Positions 43,687 through 54,582 of a DNA stretch of 64,000 nucleotides are shown in pieces. The notes under the pieces are model-generated. The model had not been told where the DNA came from. It searched no databases and worked only from the letters and a program-made list of their open reading frames with translations. The position numbers were made by a program, and so were the translations under genes. The stretch is taken from the NCBI GenBank assembly GCA_973895155.1, contig OZ316893.1:24118001-24182000 (forward strand), in the 5' to 3' direction. Origin of the DNA: Marsupella aquatica. Lineage: Eukaryota; Marchantiophyta. How positions within the stretch are numbered: the stretch's first letter is position 1; every line of letters begins with the position of its first letter.

Positions 43687-45288
43687 TCAAATAACAGTTG
43701 TTCTACAACCTCGTTTCTCAAGAGCTTTGTACTCCCTGTAAACTCGGAGTCGAAAGTCCTGCTCTGTTTTTATGCTAAAACAGAGCGAACAGGTCAAGTC
43801 AATAAACCCTCCACCAAGTTTTGATATTCGCCTACATTCTCTATGTCTAAATAAACCAGAGATCACACAGGTTTCTTGAGTTGTCAAACACCACACCTCT
43901 GCCCTCACTATGGGCTCTGCATACCAATTCCCATCTAATTTCAGTTGATCATTTAAGATTTCCTTGATAGGCCTGGTATCTGAACCATATTTCACCACAT
44001 CACGCCAGAGACCCCAGCATAGCAAAGAGAGATTGTCAAGAGTACCTTTGTCTTTTGAACTAGAACTCGAAGCTCCTCCAGTTGAGGGGCGAGTTAAGAA
44101 CCCAGCTATTTTCTGTTGTTTCACATCTCTTCCATCTGGTGCACGAGGTCTCCCTGGCCTTCCACTATGCATTGGATTGCCCATTGCAGGCCTTTGACTT
44201 CTCATGACATAATTAAGATGACTCAAGCCTCCCACATGGGCTTCCAGATTTGTTTCCAAATTGCGTTGTTTTGGAATCAATGTCAGGTTTTCAGCACAAA
44301 ACTCACAACGAAGTTTGAACTTGACCAACTCTACAGGCTCTTTGTGCACATCACCTATTACAGTAAATGTATCATGCCCGACAAGCCCACCAGCAATCTG
44401 TGCTGAGTTAATCTTCTCCACAATCTTCACATGTTGATCAAGTATGGCTCTATCATTCAGAGTACTAGCCTCAGCCCTCTGAGCAATCACTCTGTGATCC
44501 ACTTTCTCACCCCTGTTAGATGCTACACGTTGAGCATGCTTTTTTGATGGCAAGTGTTTCACTCTGAAGTTTGTAAACACATTATTGACCATAGTTTTAT
44601 CCACACCCTTGACTCTGCTACATGCAACTGCTTGATATCTGTAGTCACATTCGCAACACTCAATATGCCCACGAGGCACACCATCCTTGTCCCACGTTCT
44701 GACTTTCCATTTGTGGTCCACACACTTAAGAAAAGTCATCCACTCTCTCAACTTTGTCACAGAAGTCTCCCATGCTATCTTTAAGTCCTGAGACATCAAT
44801 ACAGAGTCTAGGCTCACTTGAGACTCAGTGGATTGGGCTCCACCTGCAGGATGGTCCTCCTGGGATGAAGCACTTGCAGGCTGGGTCTCCTGGAATGGAG
44901 CTCCACTTGCAGGCTGGTTAGAGGGTTCATCTATTGCAGGAGTACCAACTTGGTCTCCAGTAGATGTGCTACCAGGTCCATTGGATGCATGGCTGCTTCC
45001 AAGGACTTGTTGTGCCCCATTCTGTACATCTCCTTGGACAAAATTGTTGGGGCATTTTGGGACAATGACAATCTTTCCACCACAATCCTCTACTAGATTA
45101 TACCTCTCAAATTTCTCCAACATTCTACAAGCAAGGTTGACGTCCATGAAATGGAACTCAAAGTCAAAACCTGACTCCAAATTCTTTCTAGCATCATAAA
45201 AGGTTTCACCTATCTTGTAGCTATATGATGTCAAGGGTTTACGTTCCCCTGACTCTGAGTCTGCTTGAAATATAGTGGCAGGCGACAT
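43687..45288 (-). CDS. unknown protein with repeated Cys/His zinc-finger-like motifs
   Basis: Single 533-residue frame from ATG 45288. After an acidic Gly/Pro/Ser linker with GAPFQETQPAS-type repeats come three Cys-pair motifs: IECCECDYRYQAVAC...VKHLPSKKHAQR, LRCEFCAENLTL...EAHVGGLSHLNYV and IDLTCSLCFSIKTEQ. Each resembles a C2H2/BED-type DNA-binding finger. KQQKIAGFLTR looks like a PCNA-binding box (Q-x-x-I-x-x-F-L), as in some transposon proteins; this is inferred. No transposase catalytic domain is visible. It is probably cargo of the nested element. Confidence 0.5.
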   Translation of the reverse strand: MSPATIFQADSESGERKPLTSYSYKIGETFYDARKNLESGFDFEFHFMDVNLACRMLEKFERYNLVEDCGGKIVIVPKCPNNFVQGDVQNGAQQVLGSSHASNGPGSTSTGDQVGTPAIDEPSNQPASGAPFQETQPASASSQEDHPAGGAQSTESQVSLDSVLMSQDLKIAWETSVTKLREWMTFLKCVDHKWKVRTWDKDGVPRGHIECCECDYRYQAVACSRVKGVDKTMVNNVFTNFRVKHLPSKKHAQRVASNRGEKVDHRVIAQRAEASTLNDRAILDQHVKIVEKINSAQIAGGLVGHDTFTVIGDVHKEPVELVKFKLRCEFCAENLTLIPKQRNLETNLEAHVGGLSHLNYVMRSQRPAMGNPMHSGRPGRPRAPDGRDVKQQKIAGFLTRPSTGGASSSSSKDKGTLDNLSLLCWGLWRDVVKYGSDTRPIKEILNDQLKLDGNWYAEPIVRAEVWCLTTQETCVISGLFRHRECRRISKLGGGFIDLTCSLCFSIKTEQDFRLRVYREYKALEKRGCRTTVI

Positions 45289-45975
45289 CCTCTATGTCCC
45301 ACGTTTAATTCCCTATCCAATTGACATATGCCAAGGGCATAGGCCTGCAAACAGAACACAACACAAGAAAGAAACACCACAATCAAAATGGACTCAATCA
45401 GAGCAACACAGATAGTTATCTATTACTTTGTAAACCCACAAACTCATCCAATGACAACAACATAGGGATTTATGAAGATCTGGTGCCCTACAAGTAAACT
45501 AAGGAAGCCCATCTGTCAAGACCGCATCCACCAGACCAATTCCACAAGAGCCTTGCCCCATCCCGGCCATTTCTCATGGTGATTGGCTTGTAAAAGATCC
45601 ATTGCAGCTTTCTCCTTTCGGGTGGGAAGGGACATACCCTTTGCATGCAAGGACTCTAGTTTGAGCGTAAGCACAAGAGAGAGTGGGATCTACACATGGC
45701 CACTTCAGTTTGTCCCAAAATAGCTTGTCCTAGATTAGCTTGTCCCAATTGAGCTTGTCCCAGTTTGTGCTTGGTCCATGTGCAGTCGAGGCCAGGCCCA
45801 TCACTCCAATCTCTCTCCTCAACATGTGCAATGGGCTGTTTGGAATTTATTTACTCACAGACTTGCTCAGAGAGGCTAGACCTTGCTTGAATAGTGACAT
45901 CCCTTGGACAACCCATACCCTATGGCTAGGCTCTAAGTAGTCTTCCCCCCCACTTCCAGGCTACCTGCACCTGCT

Positions 45976-46215
45976 TCGCCTCCAAGGAGCGCTAGATTGC
46001 CAGGGATGAAATCTGGCAGTCTCCATTGAGGGCATTACTTCCCCAATGGTCTCCTTGGATTTGATGGGCCCTACAAACAATCCTAGATCTACAGCTCGCC
46101 TCCAAGGAGCGCTAGATTGCCAGGGATGAAATCTAGCAATCTCCACTGAGGGCATTACTTCCCCAGTGGTCCCCTTGGATTTGATGGAACCTGCAAACAA
46201 TCCTATATCTATAGC
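45976..46215. repeat. 120-bp tandem duplication
   Basis: TCGCCTCCAAGGAGCGCTAGATTGCC starts at 45976 and 46096; the two 120-bp units differ at only a few positions. Confidence 0.85.
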
Positions 46216-46849
46216 AAAAAGACAAAGCCTAACTCACAGAACCTGAAAAGAAATGCTTACCTGAGCAAAGCACACAGAGCCCTGTTTGTTAAAGCCACAC
46301 AAGAGCGACAAAAAATAGGAATGCACAGAGCAAATGAAAGTAGCAAAGACAGCAAGAAGTACCAGTGATTCTCCACTCACCTATGTATTTGCAAAGGCTG
46401 ATTCAAAGGTAGCTAAATCCACCTTGCGTCTAGCCCACCACAAACCTGCTCCCGACAAAGAACAATGAACGATCAAATAAGTCAATGTGCTCACTTGACT
46501 AGACCATCCAACCTTCTTATTTCACTATTAATTGCTTTAGGGGGATGTAGGAGGAGTTCAACACAAATAGTAGGCTTACCGATCTCAGCATGGAGCTGGA
46601 GCTCAGGAAATGGAGAAGAATGTGCAGCGTAGTCAGGACTCGCAGAAAGCATATACACAATGATCCTCTTGATGCCATCTCGATGGAGAGCTGGTGAGCC
46701 TGGAGGATTCACGGTCTAATGTCAAACTCCCTCTAATTGTTTGGAGTGAAGCGTATTAGGGGTTGAAACGCCAAAAACTCGTCTATTCCGAGAGTATAGG
46801 GCTGTAAGTTGGCGGGAGTAAGAAGGCCAAAGATGTTCTTGAGGCGCAG

Positions 46850-47660
46850 ACTTTTGAAGTGTGGAAGAGACACAATATCATGGCAATTATCAAATATATG
46901 CTTCGATCAAGAGATTGAAGAGCAACTACATACAACTGAGGTCAAAACTTCGAGCAAAGCAGCCATGGACAATTTTTTCTATATCTGGATCTGAAGTGTA
47001 CGTAGTACGATCCGTTGCAGGATGAATTAAAAGTCCACCGATTTGCCACTGGGAAACATACTAGCAAGATTAACCAATCGACTGCAGCAAGAAGAGAAAC
47101 ATGGAAACATCCTAGCAAGATTAACCAATCGACCGCAGCAAGAAGAGAAACAAAGAAAGTCTGAAATGACGACACTACAAGCAGTGGTCGGGGCACTAAA
47201 ATAAGTTTAGATGTGAAGCCTCATTTGAAAGCCAGAGAACTATATACTACAGGAGAAGCAGATATCCAATGTCAAGGCAATCATGAATATATGCTCAGCT
47301 AGTCTTCGGTCGGGGCACTGAAATAAGTCTTAATGAGAAGCCTTGTTTTGAATGAACCAGAGAAAGACGTGGTAAGGAGAAGATCAGACATCCAATGTCA
47401 TGACAATCATGAACTATATGCTTCGATGAAGCGAAGAGCAGCTACGGACATCTGAGATCAATATTTTGAACATGGCAGCTTGTCGCATTTATTGTCCTAT
47501 ATCCGGATCTGGAGCGTATCACGATCCGTTACAGGATGCATTATAAGTCGACCATATTCCCGATGGGAAACATACTAGCAAGATCAACCAATCGCGCGCA
47601 GCAAGAAGAGAAACAAAGAAAGTATGACAACACGGCAAGTAGTCTTTGGTCGCACACTGA
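46850..47660. repeat. degenerate multi-copy duplications
   Basis: GGGAAACATACTAGCAAGAT-AACCAATCG...GCAGCAAGAAGAGAAAC occurs at about 47047, 47103 (partial) and 47568. TATC-GGATCTG-AG-GTA...GATCCGTT-CAGGATG occurs near 46980 and 47500. CAATGTCA-G-CAATCATGAA-TATATGC occurs near 47265 and 47395. An older ~0.5-kb duplication with internal copies. Confidence 0.65.
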
Positions 47661-50600
47661 AATAAGTTTAATCAGACGAGAAGACTCTTTTGAATGAGCA
47701 AGAGAAATAGTACACGACAAGATCAGGTTAATTAACAATTGGTGCAGGTGAGAGTTTAAGGTGTCATCGCGCAATACTGACCACTGAACTTACTCGTAGT
47801 GAGCAGGTTAAGTGACGGTAAATGGAACATAATGCGTACCTCTAACATTGAAAACACTGGCCCAAAATCTGATCAAAGCATGTACGCATCGATCACACTC
47901 ACAGACCTGCCTCCGATTGCAAACTGTCTGACCCTCACAAAGCCAATCACCAAGAGCACTCTTCTGAATATCCCTCTAAATTGCAATGAGAGGACGAGCT
48001 CGAACGGAATTTTTTCTGGGATTGGAAGCGGAATACCTATCAAACCCACTTAGGAGCTGATTGTGCCTGCAATGCGTTCTGCGCGCATAGAGCAGGAATG
48101 TTCGAGGTTGGGTTGAGTCAGTGTCTGAATGACCTAAAGCGCGATGCCCGCTTCAATGCAATCTTTTTATGTAAGAATACGATGTCTGCGTCTCGATCCC
48201 GGAGTCACGCACCTACCTCTTTTGGTTTGGGTTTCCTTTATATATACGTAACTACAAAGGGAAGTGAAGGAATCACTATTTGCTGGATGTTCGCTGACTT
48301 TACGACTCAATGTGCGCTGTGATGCCATAGTTGCGCTAAGGTCAGCATTTTTGGATGAGTAAATCTGGCTTGAGTGGAAAGGACTGTAGTGAGCATTTGC
48401 TCCAGTGGTTGCGGTCAGGCCTAGAAGGAGGACGAGTTGTGAGCATCTACGGCGCCGCAGGAGAAGTAGGCCCATAGTGGTGAGGAGAGGAGAAGAGACG
48501 TTAAGTGAAGTGAAGTGAGGTCAGGAAGGGAAGCGAGAAGGGACAGAAGGAAAGGGAGAAATGATGGAGGAGACGAAGAAGAAGAAGAAATGAGAAAGCA
48601 GTCAAGTAAGAACTGGCTGCGGCAGGCCTCCTGGCTGACGTCTAAGAGTGCCGGCATGTGGGCTGCCGCGATGCTAGCTTGGTGGACAGCATCACAAGAT
48701 TAGCATTGGTGTGCTGCCGGGACAACCCGGACGAAAGGCAAACGATTGGAGAGGTCGCAACTCAGCTGGAGTTGTGAAAGGGGACCTAAGTATACCAAGA
48801 CTGACGACGGGATTGATACCGCTGATGCATACAACAAAGAAATGAACTCACCTGAGAGGAGGGAATCATTCATCGGCAGCCCTGGCGCCAGTCCCACCAA
48901 ACTGCTCCCGGGATTATCACCGATCCTGGATTTTACACTCTTCAAACAAGTCAAATGGTACTCAATAAAAATTTATGTTCAGGAGGTGGGCAAAGGATCA
49001 CAACGCAATGGACTTCCACTATTCTTTCTGACTCGCCTTCCTCATGCGTGAACCAGATGGGGAGAGCACAACTACGCAGTGTCTCACCTCACAATGGTTG
49101 CTTCTGCCCTCGCTTATGTTCCCCCTATATTGCTCTCTTTTCACCCCAAGTCTTTTGCCTCGCGCGAAGTAGTAGCAGCCACAGCCAATTTGATGTACAC
49201 AAACGCCAAGAAAACAAATGAAGGCACGCAGGCAAGTCCTCTAATCCTCTTCCTCCTCCCGGCCTCCACCCTTGTCCTCGTACTCAAGTTTGACGTTGAC
49301 CCCCCGCTCGACCCCCGCCTCGACCTTCACCTACTTTCGCTATTCCCCACCTTGAATGTTCTCACTGTATTGACTCAGATAGCAAGCACACAAGACAAGA
49401 GCTCAGAAGTCCAATTGCGCGAAAGCAGCTGCAACAGCATGGATGAGATTGGAGTTATAACTACTGTTACATCCTTATTATACCTCTGCTTAATGGCGAA
49501 GCTGCTTGCCAACGTACATGTTGCCACCTTACATCACTCGATCATTTTCCAAAGATAGGTTACTTTGTTGCAAAATGGATTGCTTGCAATCTGCAATGAA
49601 AGAGCTGATGTTCAGAACCCGGTTCAGTAGCTTTCCGTTGCTTTATGGTATCACAGTTAGATTGACAAAAAGGGATGCAAAGTAATACCTTCAAAGCTTG
49701 GGCGCTCTTTGGCTTTCACCGAGTCCAACCAAGCCAAAACCCTGCATCAGAACATGTGCCAAACTGTCAACTACAAAAACCCCCACAAATCCCACATTAA
49801 AACCTGTATCACCAGAGTCACATCAGCTCACAGGCATACATTGTAACGCAAACTAGCAAGAGGGTGGCATGCACTTACTACCAAGCGAGGAGCCGATGGG
49901 GAGTCAAAAGCAATAAGTTGACTGTGTAAGAGCAGAGTATAGATGCAGGATGCAGCCCAAAGAAGATACAAGAGCTATGGCGAGTCTGAAATTGCGTGAC
50001 CTAAACTGGCAAGCGGGAGCGGGAGAGAGTACCTAGGGGAGAGAGAAACAGGGTACTCCTCGCATGACGAAGGCACAGGGAGCGGGGCGAGGAGGAGGAG
50101 GCAAGGGGAGCTGGTGAGTGAACCCCCGAGCGGGCCCCAGAGCCGGCCCCCGAGTGAACCCCAGTGTGGCCAGCCCCCAGGTACCCCCCGACACCCACCC
50201 ATGATCACAGGAGCACACAAACCCTGACGCATATACACCAGGCCCCGCACCAGGCCTCATATCTGGCCGTCTGACTAAAGCAAGAATTAATCTGATCCGT
50301 CTATGTGGGATAATACCAAGTTGGCCCCAAAGACCCCGGCCCAATATCTACTCAACTCCCAAACATGTCTCCCAAAACCCATTTGCCTCAACTTATGGAT
50401 CACAAACCCTAAACCAAACTTGCCTTAGCATACCACATAATTAAATTATTGATTTAGTACATGGACACGTGTACTAATGAGGTGATGACACGTGGACCAA
50501 CCATATAGTGACGCGTGTCCTAGGCATTTTGGGTAACCTTGCGTAAAATTCTTGTGACATGTATTTGATAAGAACCTTATTATTAATATTGTGCCAAATG

Positions 50601-51060
50601 TATATATGGGGATGTTATCTACTTTAAAAATTATTGTAAAAATTACTTTGCATTGTATTAAAAATACCCTTGCATCGTTCGCACGTCCGCCCTGTATTAG
50701 TAAGACTGAGGGCCCAGGGGAATAGAAGGGTCGAAGTCTCCATTTGACATCTCTGAAATACCGGTTGAAGCTGGGCAGAGTTTGAGAGGTAAGGTGGAAG
50801 AGAAGTCAGTAATGAGCACCTATGTCTTGCATTCCTTCCCTTTCAAGGTGAGCTCTTCATCCGTTGTGGAGTCCCGTTGAACTAGTTGTAAGATGTCACG
50901 ATCACAGAGTCGCCAAATCTTAAGGTGTAACTCGTAAAGCAGTGAACTAGTAAACTCGTAAACTGAGTTTACTCGTAACTTAGGAACTTAGTAACTTTGA
51001 ATGCTGTTTTAGTTATAGTTAGCAATAATTGCAGTCTAAACACCGTAAAAAATTTAAAAA
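47661..51060. other. gene-free part of the nested stretch
   Basis: No convincing gene. 48515-48600 is purine-rich; 50080-50170 is GC-rich with GGGCCCC words. At 50465-50520 GGACACGTGT and ACGCGTGTCC form a 10-bp inverted pair around a CACGTGG G-box-like word. The rest is ordinary AT-rich DNA. Confidence 0.35.
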
Positions 51061-51102
51061 TTTTCAGTTTCTTCATGCTTTTGGAATTACCCACTACTTA
51101 CA

Positions 51103-52104
51103 GAGCACAACCATCCAGGTAGAAAAACCTTTTGTAGGAGTGCGGAGAAGATAGCTGAGGATTTAATTAAAAAAAAATGAAGCCAATCCTCTGTCAAAAC
51201 CGGCAGGGATCTTGAATTCTGCTATAGGGTCCTTAGTGAAATCTCTCTGCAAACATGTTGACGACATGGTCGATATCGAAGAAACTGAAATATGGAAGTC
51301 TCTGATGGTCCTTTCCACTCCGCAGAAGTTTGCATCTCTTTGTCGGAGCGTTAGGATAGACCAAAAAGGTCGGGTGAATTAGATTTTCTCTCGCAAATGC
51401 AGAGGAGGATTCATGTGTCGTTTCTCCAAAGGTATTTGCTTCCAGGTCAGGGATGTCAGAACGATAGGCCTCACATCTTTAAAATGACCGTGAAAGGTCA
51501 CGGTTCCGGTGTGGATCTTTTGAGGCAGATGCAACCGGGTGGAAGACTCGAAGGAGCCTGGGTAAGTTTTGATGTGATGCAGCATGTCACCACGGATTGG
51601 TTTACTTTCAGCGCACACGTCTACGACCACAATTTCCGTGCACTGTGTACAATTTTCACATGCGAGTTGAAAGGTGAAGACACTGAGTCCTTCGAAAAGG
51701 CATGGAAAGTGATGATTGAGGTTTGCAAAGAAAATGAACTTCAGGAGGTTGTCATCCAAGGATTTATGGCCGACAATGCACAAGCTGGATGGAATGCAGT
51801 GCGAAATGTTTTTTTTGGTGGACACCCGGACCCGGAGAGGGAGCGCTCTGATGCATTTCACTTTTATCAATCTTTTCATCGTCATTCCAAGGAAGGAGTA
51901 CTGGAAGAATGTCAATCGGAGCATCGGAGACTTTGGGAGAAACTGAGAAATGCTCCATCATTTGTGGCAGCATACCGGGTGTCCCGAGAGATTGTTGTGT
52001 GGTGGCAATCAGGAAACTGTGTCCCCGGAAAGCTGAAGATGCTGCAAAGCTGGATATCTTGGTGGGTTGTTCGCTGGCGCCAGTGGGGCAATTTTATTCG
52101 AGTG
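51103..52104 (+). pseudogene. MULE transposase exon 2 (DDE domain)
   Basis: Entered through a TTACAG acceptor with EHNHPGRKTFCRSAEKIAED, completing the zinc/histidine motif of exon 1. The MULE catalytic domain follows: HIFKMTVKGHGSGVDLLRQM, GAWVSFDVMQHVTTDWFTF, VVIQGFMADNAQAGWNAV and DAFHFYQSFHRHSK, then WWVVRWRQWGNFIRV to a GTAAGG donor at 52105. Two 1-nt shifts occur, one in a run of nine A (51169-51177) and one in a run of five A (51363-51367). Correcting them gives continuous family-like sequence (DLIKKNEANPL; DQKRSGELDF). Both could be assembly errors. Confidence 0.75.
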
Positions 52105-52150
52105 GTAAGGCATCCATCTATCTAGACTGTAATGTTCATCAACTTCATAT

Positions 52151-52300
52151 TAGCGCCAGGCGTTGGTTATTTTCTCCATACACGTCAAAACAAGTAGTAT
52201 AGGATATTGAAGCCAATATGTAGTTAGAATTCAGTATTAAACATTGAAATTGTATTTCAGGCCTGTTCTACATATTTATGTTGCCAGCGCCGGGCGCTGG
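52151..52300. promoter_or_regulatory. two palindromes in transposase intron 2
   Basis: 52151-52165 (TAGCGCCAGGCGTTG) and 52284-52300 (CCAGCGCCGGGCGCTGG). Both are inside the 236-bp intron 52105-52340. Confidence 0.85.
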
Positions 52301-52340
52301 TAATAGAATACTACTTACGGTTGACATTTTCGTATGGCAG

Positions 52341-53870
52341 AGCAAAAGCGCTGAGGAAGGTGCCTTGATCCCCAACTGTACAGGGTCAGAATCAAGGCAT
52401 GTGTCCATGAAAGCCTCGGCTACAAAGAAAAAGGTCGGTCTTTATGAAGCTTGCGAAGTTGACCAAAACCGTGCTCTCTCTCAAGTTGCCGGATACAGTG
52501 CATACCGTAAAGGCTTGAACCGGGGGAAGGGGCCAACTATATGGGAATTGGCGTTTTGTTCCGCCGATCAAGCAGGTTCGCCAAGATTGTTTGAAGAAGC
52601 GACTAATATGCTTCTATCTAACGCAGCAGAATTCGATTTGGAAAGAAGTACTCCCTTGAATGGAGATATAATGACAAAGTCAATGAAGAGGAAGGGACAT
52701 GCAACTGGGACTGTCTCTCCACAAGATTCCCATCGGCATGACACCGTTCTAATAACCACACCAAATACTCGTGGTTTGAAAAGGAAGAACCTGAATAGAA
52801 CTGACTTTTCTTCTATTCCCTCAAGTTTTGATCATCCTGTCACAAAGGTGGTGAATCTCTCAGGTATGGTCACATTAGAGAGTGATACTGATTCACTGGA
52901 CTATACTCCTCAAACAACCCGAACAACAAGATCCTCAAAACCTCCGCTCAGTGCCCCAGCAACACTTCAGAATCAACTTCCATGCACGATTGTGCTAGAG
53001 AAGGATGTCCCTCCGGGGCAGTGGCAGTTGCAACGGACATCGAAGTATGGAGCAGGTCCGCAATGCAATGGTACACTGAATGGGAGTTCGGATCGCGATG
53101 AGTGTCGAAATTGTATCAAGAAGGTTGGCTTCCATTCGTCTGAAGGTGTTGTCGGAATTGTCGTGAAGGGCCATCGTCTCTTCAGGGGCGAACCCATCTC
53201 CGAAATGATTTGGTTTTGCCCGAACCAAGCGTGTTACAAGAGTCATCCGTGTCGTGGTGTTCAGAAGCTTCCTCCTTTTCCTGACATTTTGCCTGTTCTG
53301 AAGGGTACGAGCCTGTCTCCTTCTGAAATTACATTCCTGGAAGAGCAAGGACTTGTATTAGCGCGAACAACAGGATTGAGTCAATCTGCGCCATCTGCTT
53401 TTGACCTCAGGATAAATGTTAACGTGTTCCCAGAAACAATAAGGTTTTTGGAGCCGAATCTCCGACTTGGTAGTCGGAATGGGAGGACCTCAAGGCCTCG
53501 GTCTAATCTCACTGTGGGTCACACGAAGCGAATGGAGTCTGCACGACAAGAAGTGATGAGTTTGGATGGGGAATGGAATGTTCAGACCGAAAATGCTTTT
53601 GGAAAGCAATTTCGAATTCGAACCCATGAGAACCATCGATCACCAAGCACATACTTCGTCCAAATCTGTATCTTCCCCGCTTGCTCTTGTGAAGACTTCT
53701 TCCTCCGACATTCGCGTGGCAAGTCTTACATGCCTTGCAAACATCTATACTGGGTGTACATAAATGTTTTCAAACTTGAGATTGAGGAGTCGACTCTTTG
53801 TAGCCAACCTATTTTGACTTTAGGCGAAGTCAGGCTTGTGCTGGAGAGGCAGAACTTGAATGGCTTATGA
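52341..53870 (+). CDS. MULE transposase exon 3 (C-terminal part with SWIM finger)
   Basis: Joins exon 2 in phase (FIRV|SKSAEEG) after a GTATGGCAG acceptor and ends at TGA 53868-53870. Around residues 245-330 a second cysteine set is seen (GPQCNGTLN...DECRNCIKK, FCPNQACYKSHPC). Near the C-terminus is the SWIM zinc finger CSCEDFF...YMPCKHLYW (C-x-C-xn-C-x-H), the normal MULE C-terminal DNA-binding finger. Uninterrupted. With exons 1-2 the protein is about 1,190 residues, at the long end for MULE transposases. Confidence 0.8.
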   Translation, partial: SKSAEEGALIPNCTGSESRHVSMKASATKKKVGLYEACEVDQNRALSQVAGYSAYRKGLNRGKGPTIWELAFCSADQAGSPRLFEEATNMLLSNAAEFDLERSTPLNGDIMTKSMKRKGHATGTVSPQDSHRHDTVLITTPNTRGLKRKNLNRTDFSSIPSSFDHPVTKVVNLSGMVTLESDTDSLDYTPQTTRTTRSSKPPLSAPATLQNQLPCTIVLEKDVPPGQWQLQRTSKYGAGPQCNGTLNGSSDRDECRNCIKKVGFHSSEGVVGIVVKGHRLFRGEPISEMIWFCPNQACYKSHPCRGVQKLPPFPDILPVLKGTSLSPSEITFLEEQGLVLARTTGLSQSAPSAFDLRINVNVFPETIRFLEPNLRLGSRNGRTSRPRSNLTVGHTKRMESARQEVMSLDGEWNVQTENAFGKQFRIRTHENHRSPSTYFVQICIFPACSCEDFFLRHSRGKSYMPCKHLYWVYINVFKLEIEESTLCSQPILTLGEVRLVLERQNLNGL

Positions 53871-53975
53871 GAGAGATCGAAACTGCCCAATAGGTCGTCG
53901 TTCAATATAACGGTTATTCCCTATTTTGTCTTTTTCCAACGGATATTTTAGTTGTTTTATTGAGACTTTGTTGGT

Positions 53976-53990
53976 TAGCGCCGGGCGCTG
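53976..53990. promoter_or_regulatory. palindrome TAGCGCCGGGCGCTG 3' of the transposase
   Basis: Last of the 15 copies, 105 bp after the transposase stop codon and about 590 bp from the element's right end. Confidence 0.8.
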
Positions 53991-54469
53991 GTTCTAGGAA
54001 ACCGGATATTCATTGCTTCATTATGTACGTGCATTGTGGAAGAATGACCTCTTGTTTTATTTAAAATGTGTAAGTTGATTAAATTGTCTACTGTCTTCAA
54101 AGCCTCGAGGATGTGATTTGTCATTTGTTTGTGACGTTACAAGGTCCATTTAATCAACTCCTTTAGATTGGGTTCATTTGGACTCCACGATTGACATGTG
54201 CTATGGTGGGTCCCACTCTAAGGGTCACTATTTGGCGATGAAAATAGATTGATTTGCATGAATGTTTCTTTAGGCACACTCCTAATACCATGTTTTTTAT
54301 CTTCTACAATAAATTGTTGTGTCAATGGAGGATTGATAGTACACTTCATCCATCGGATGGCACAAAATAATTGTTTGTTTTAAACTTTATTGCCCCCCGA
54401 AAAATTATGCCATTAGAGTGGTGGATATGCACCTTAGAGTGGTGGATATGCACGTTATGGTTCAGGCAA

Positions 54470-54582
54470 AACTGGTAACAGGAACAAGCTTATTGGTAAC
54501 AGGTACAATTTCCCTGTTAACAGAAAATAAACCCCTGGTAACAGGTTTTCTGTTTTCTGTTTTCTGTCGTGGCTATCATACC
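54470..54582. repeat. right terminal region of the MULE (imperfect inverted repeat)
   Basis: Contains TGGTAACAGG three times and TTTTCTG repeats, ending GGCTATCATACC at 54582. It pairs weakly with the left end in inverse orientation. Confidence 0.5.

Larger units (their letters stand above)
42302..51102. mobile_element. 8.8-kb transposase intron 1 with probable nested insertion
   Basis: The stretch lacks every one of the MULE palindromes, while the rest of the element has 15. It carries an opposite-strand gene (43,687-45,288) and its own repeat types. AACTCGTAA/AACTAGTAA words cluster near both ends (about 43,225-43,335 and 50,925-50,995), like subterminal repeats of a different element. I could not find a target duplication, so exact limits are unknown; splice sites at 42302 and 51102 are canonical. 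Confidence 0.55.
34517..54582. mobile_element. 20,066-bp Mutator-like element with ParB-methylase cargo
   Basis: The limits are defined by the 9-bp duplication and by in-frame restoration of the interrupted gene. The element carries a MULE transposase (41,269-53,870, plus strand), a divergent ParB-DNA methylase gene (36.3-40.4 kb, minus strand), another minus-strand ORF (35.2-35.7 kb) and 15 copies of the TAGCGCCSGGCGCTA palindrome. Termini are weakly inverted: both begin GG, share GATAGC about 10-17 bases in, and then repeat ACAGA/AACAG and CTGKTACCAG words (34,517-34,590; 54,470-54,582). Without the stretch in transposase intron 1 it would be about 11.3 kb. Confidence 0.8.

Noticed and set aside
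49975-50344. Gly/Pro-rich minus-strand ORFs
   Set aside because: GC-rich simple composition, overlapping frames and no motif; not coding.
34517-54582. Endogenous giant-virus fragment
   Set aside because: ParB and methylase domains occur in viruses, but there are no capsid, polymerase or packaging genes, and the 9-bp duplication with a MULE transposase defines a transposon.
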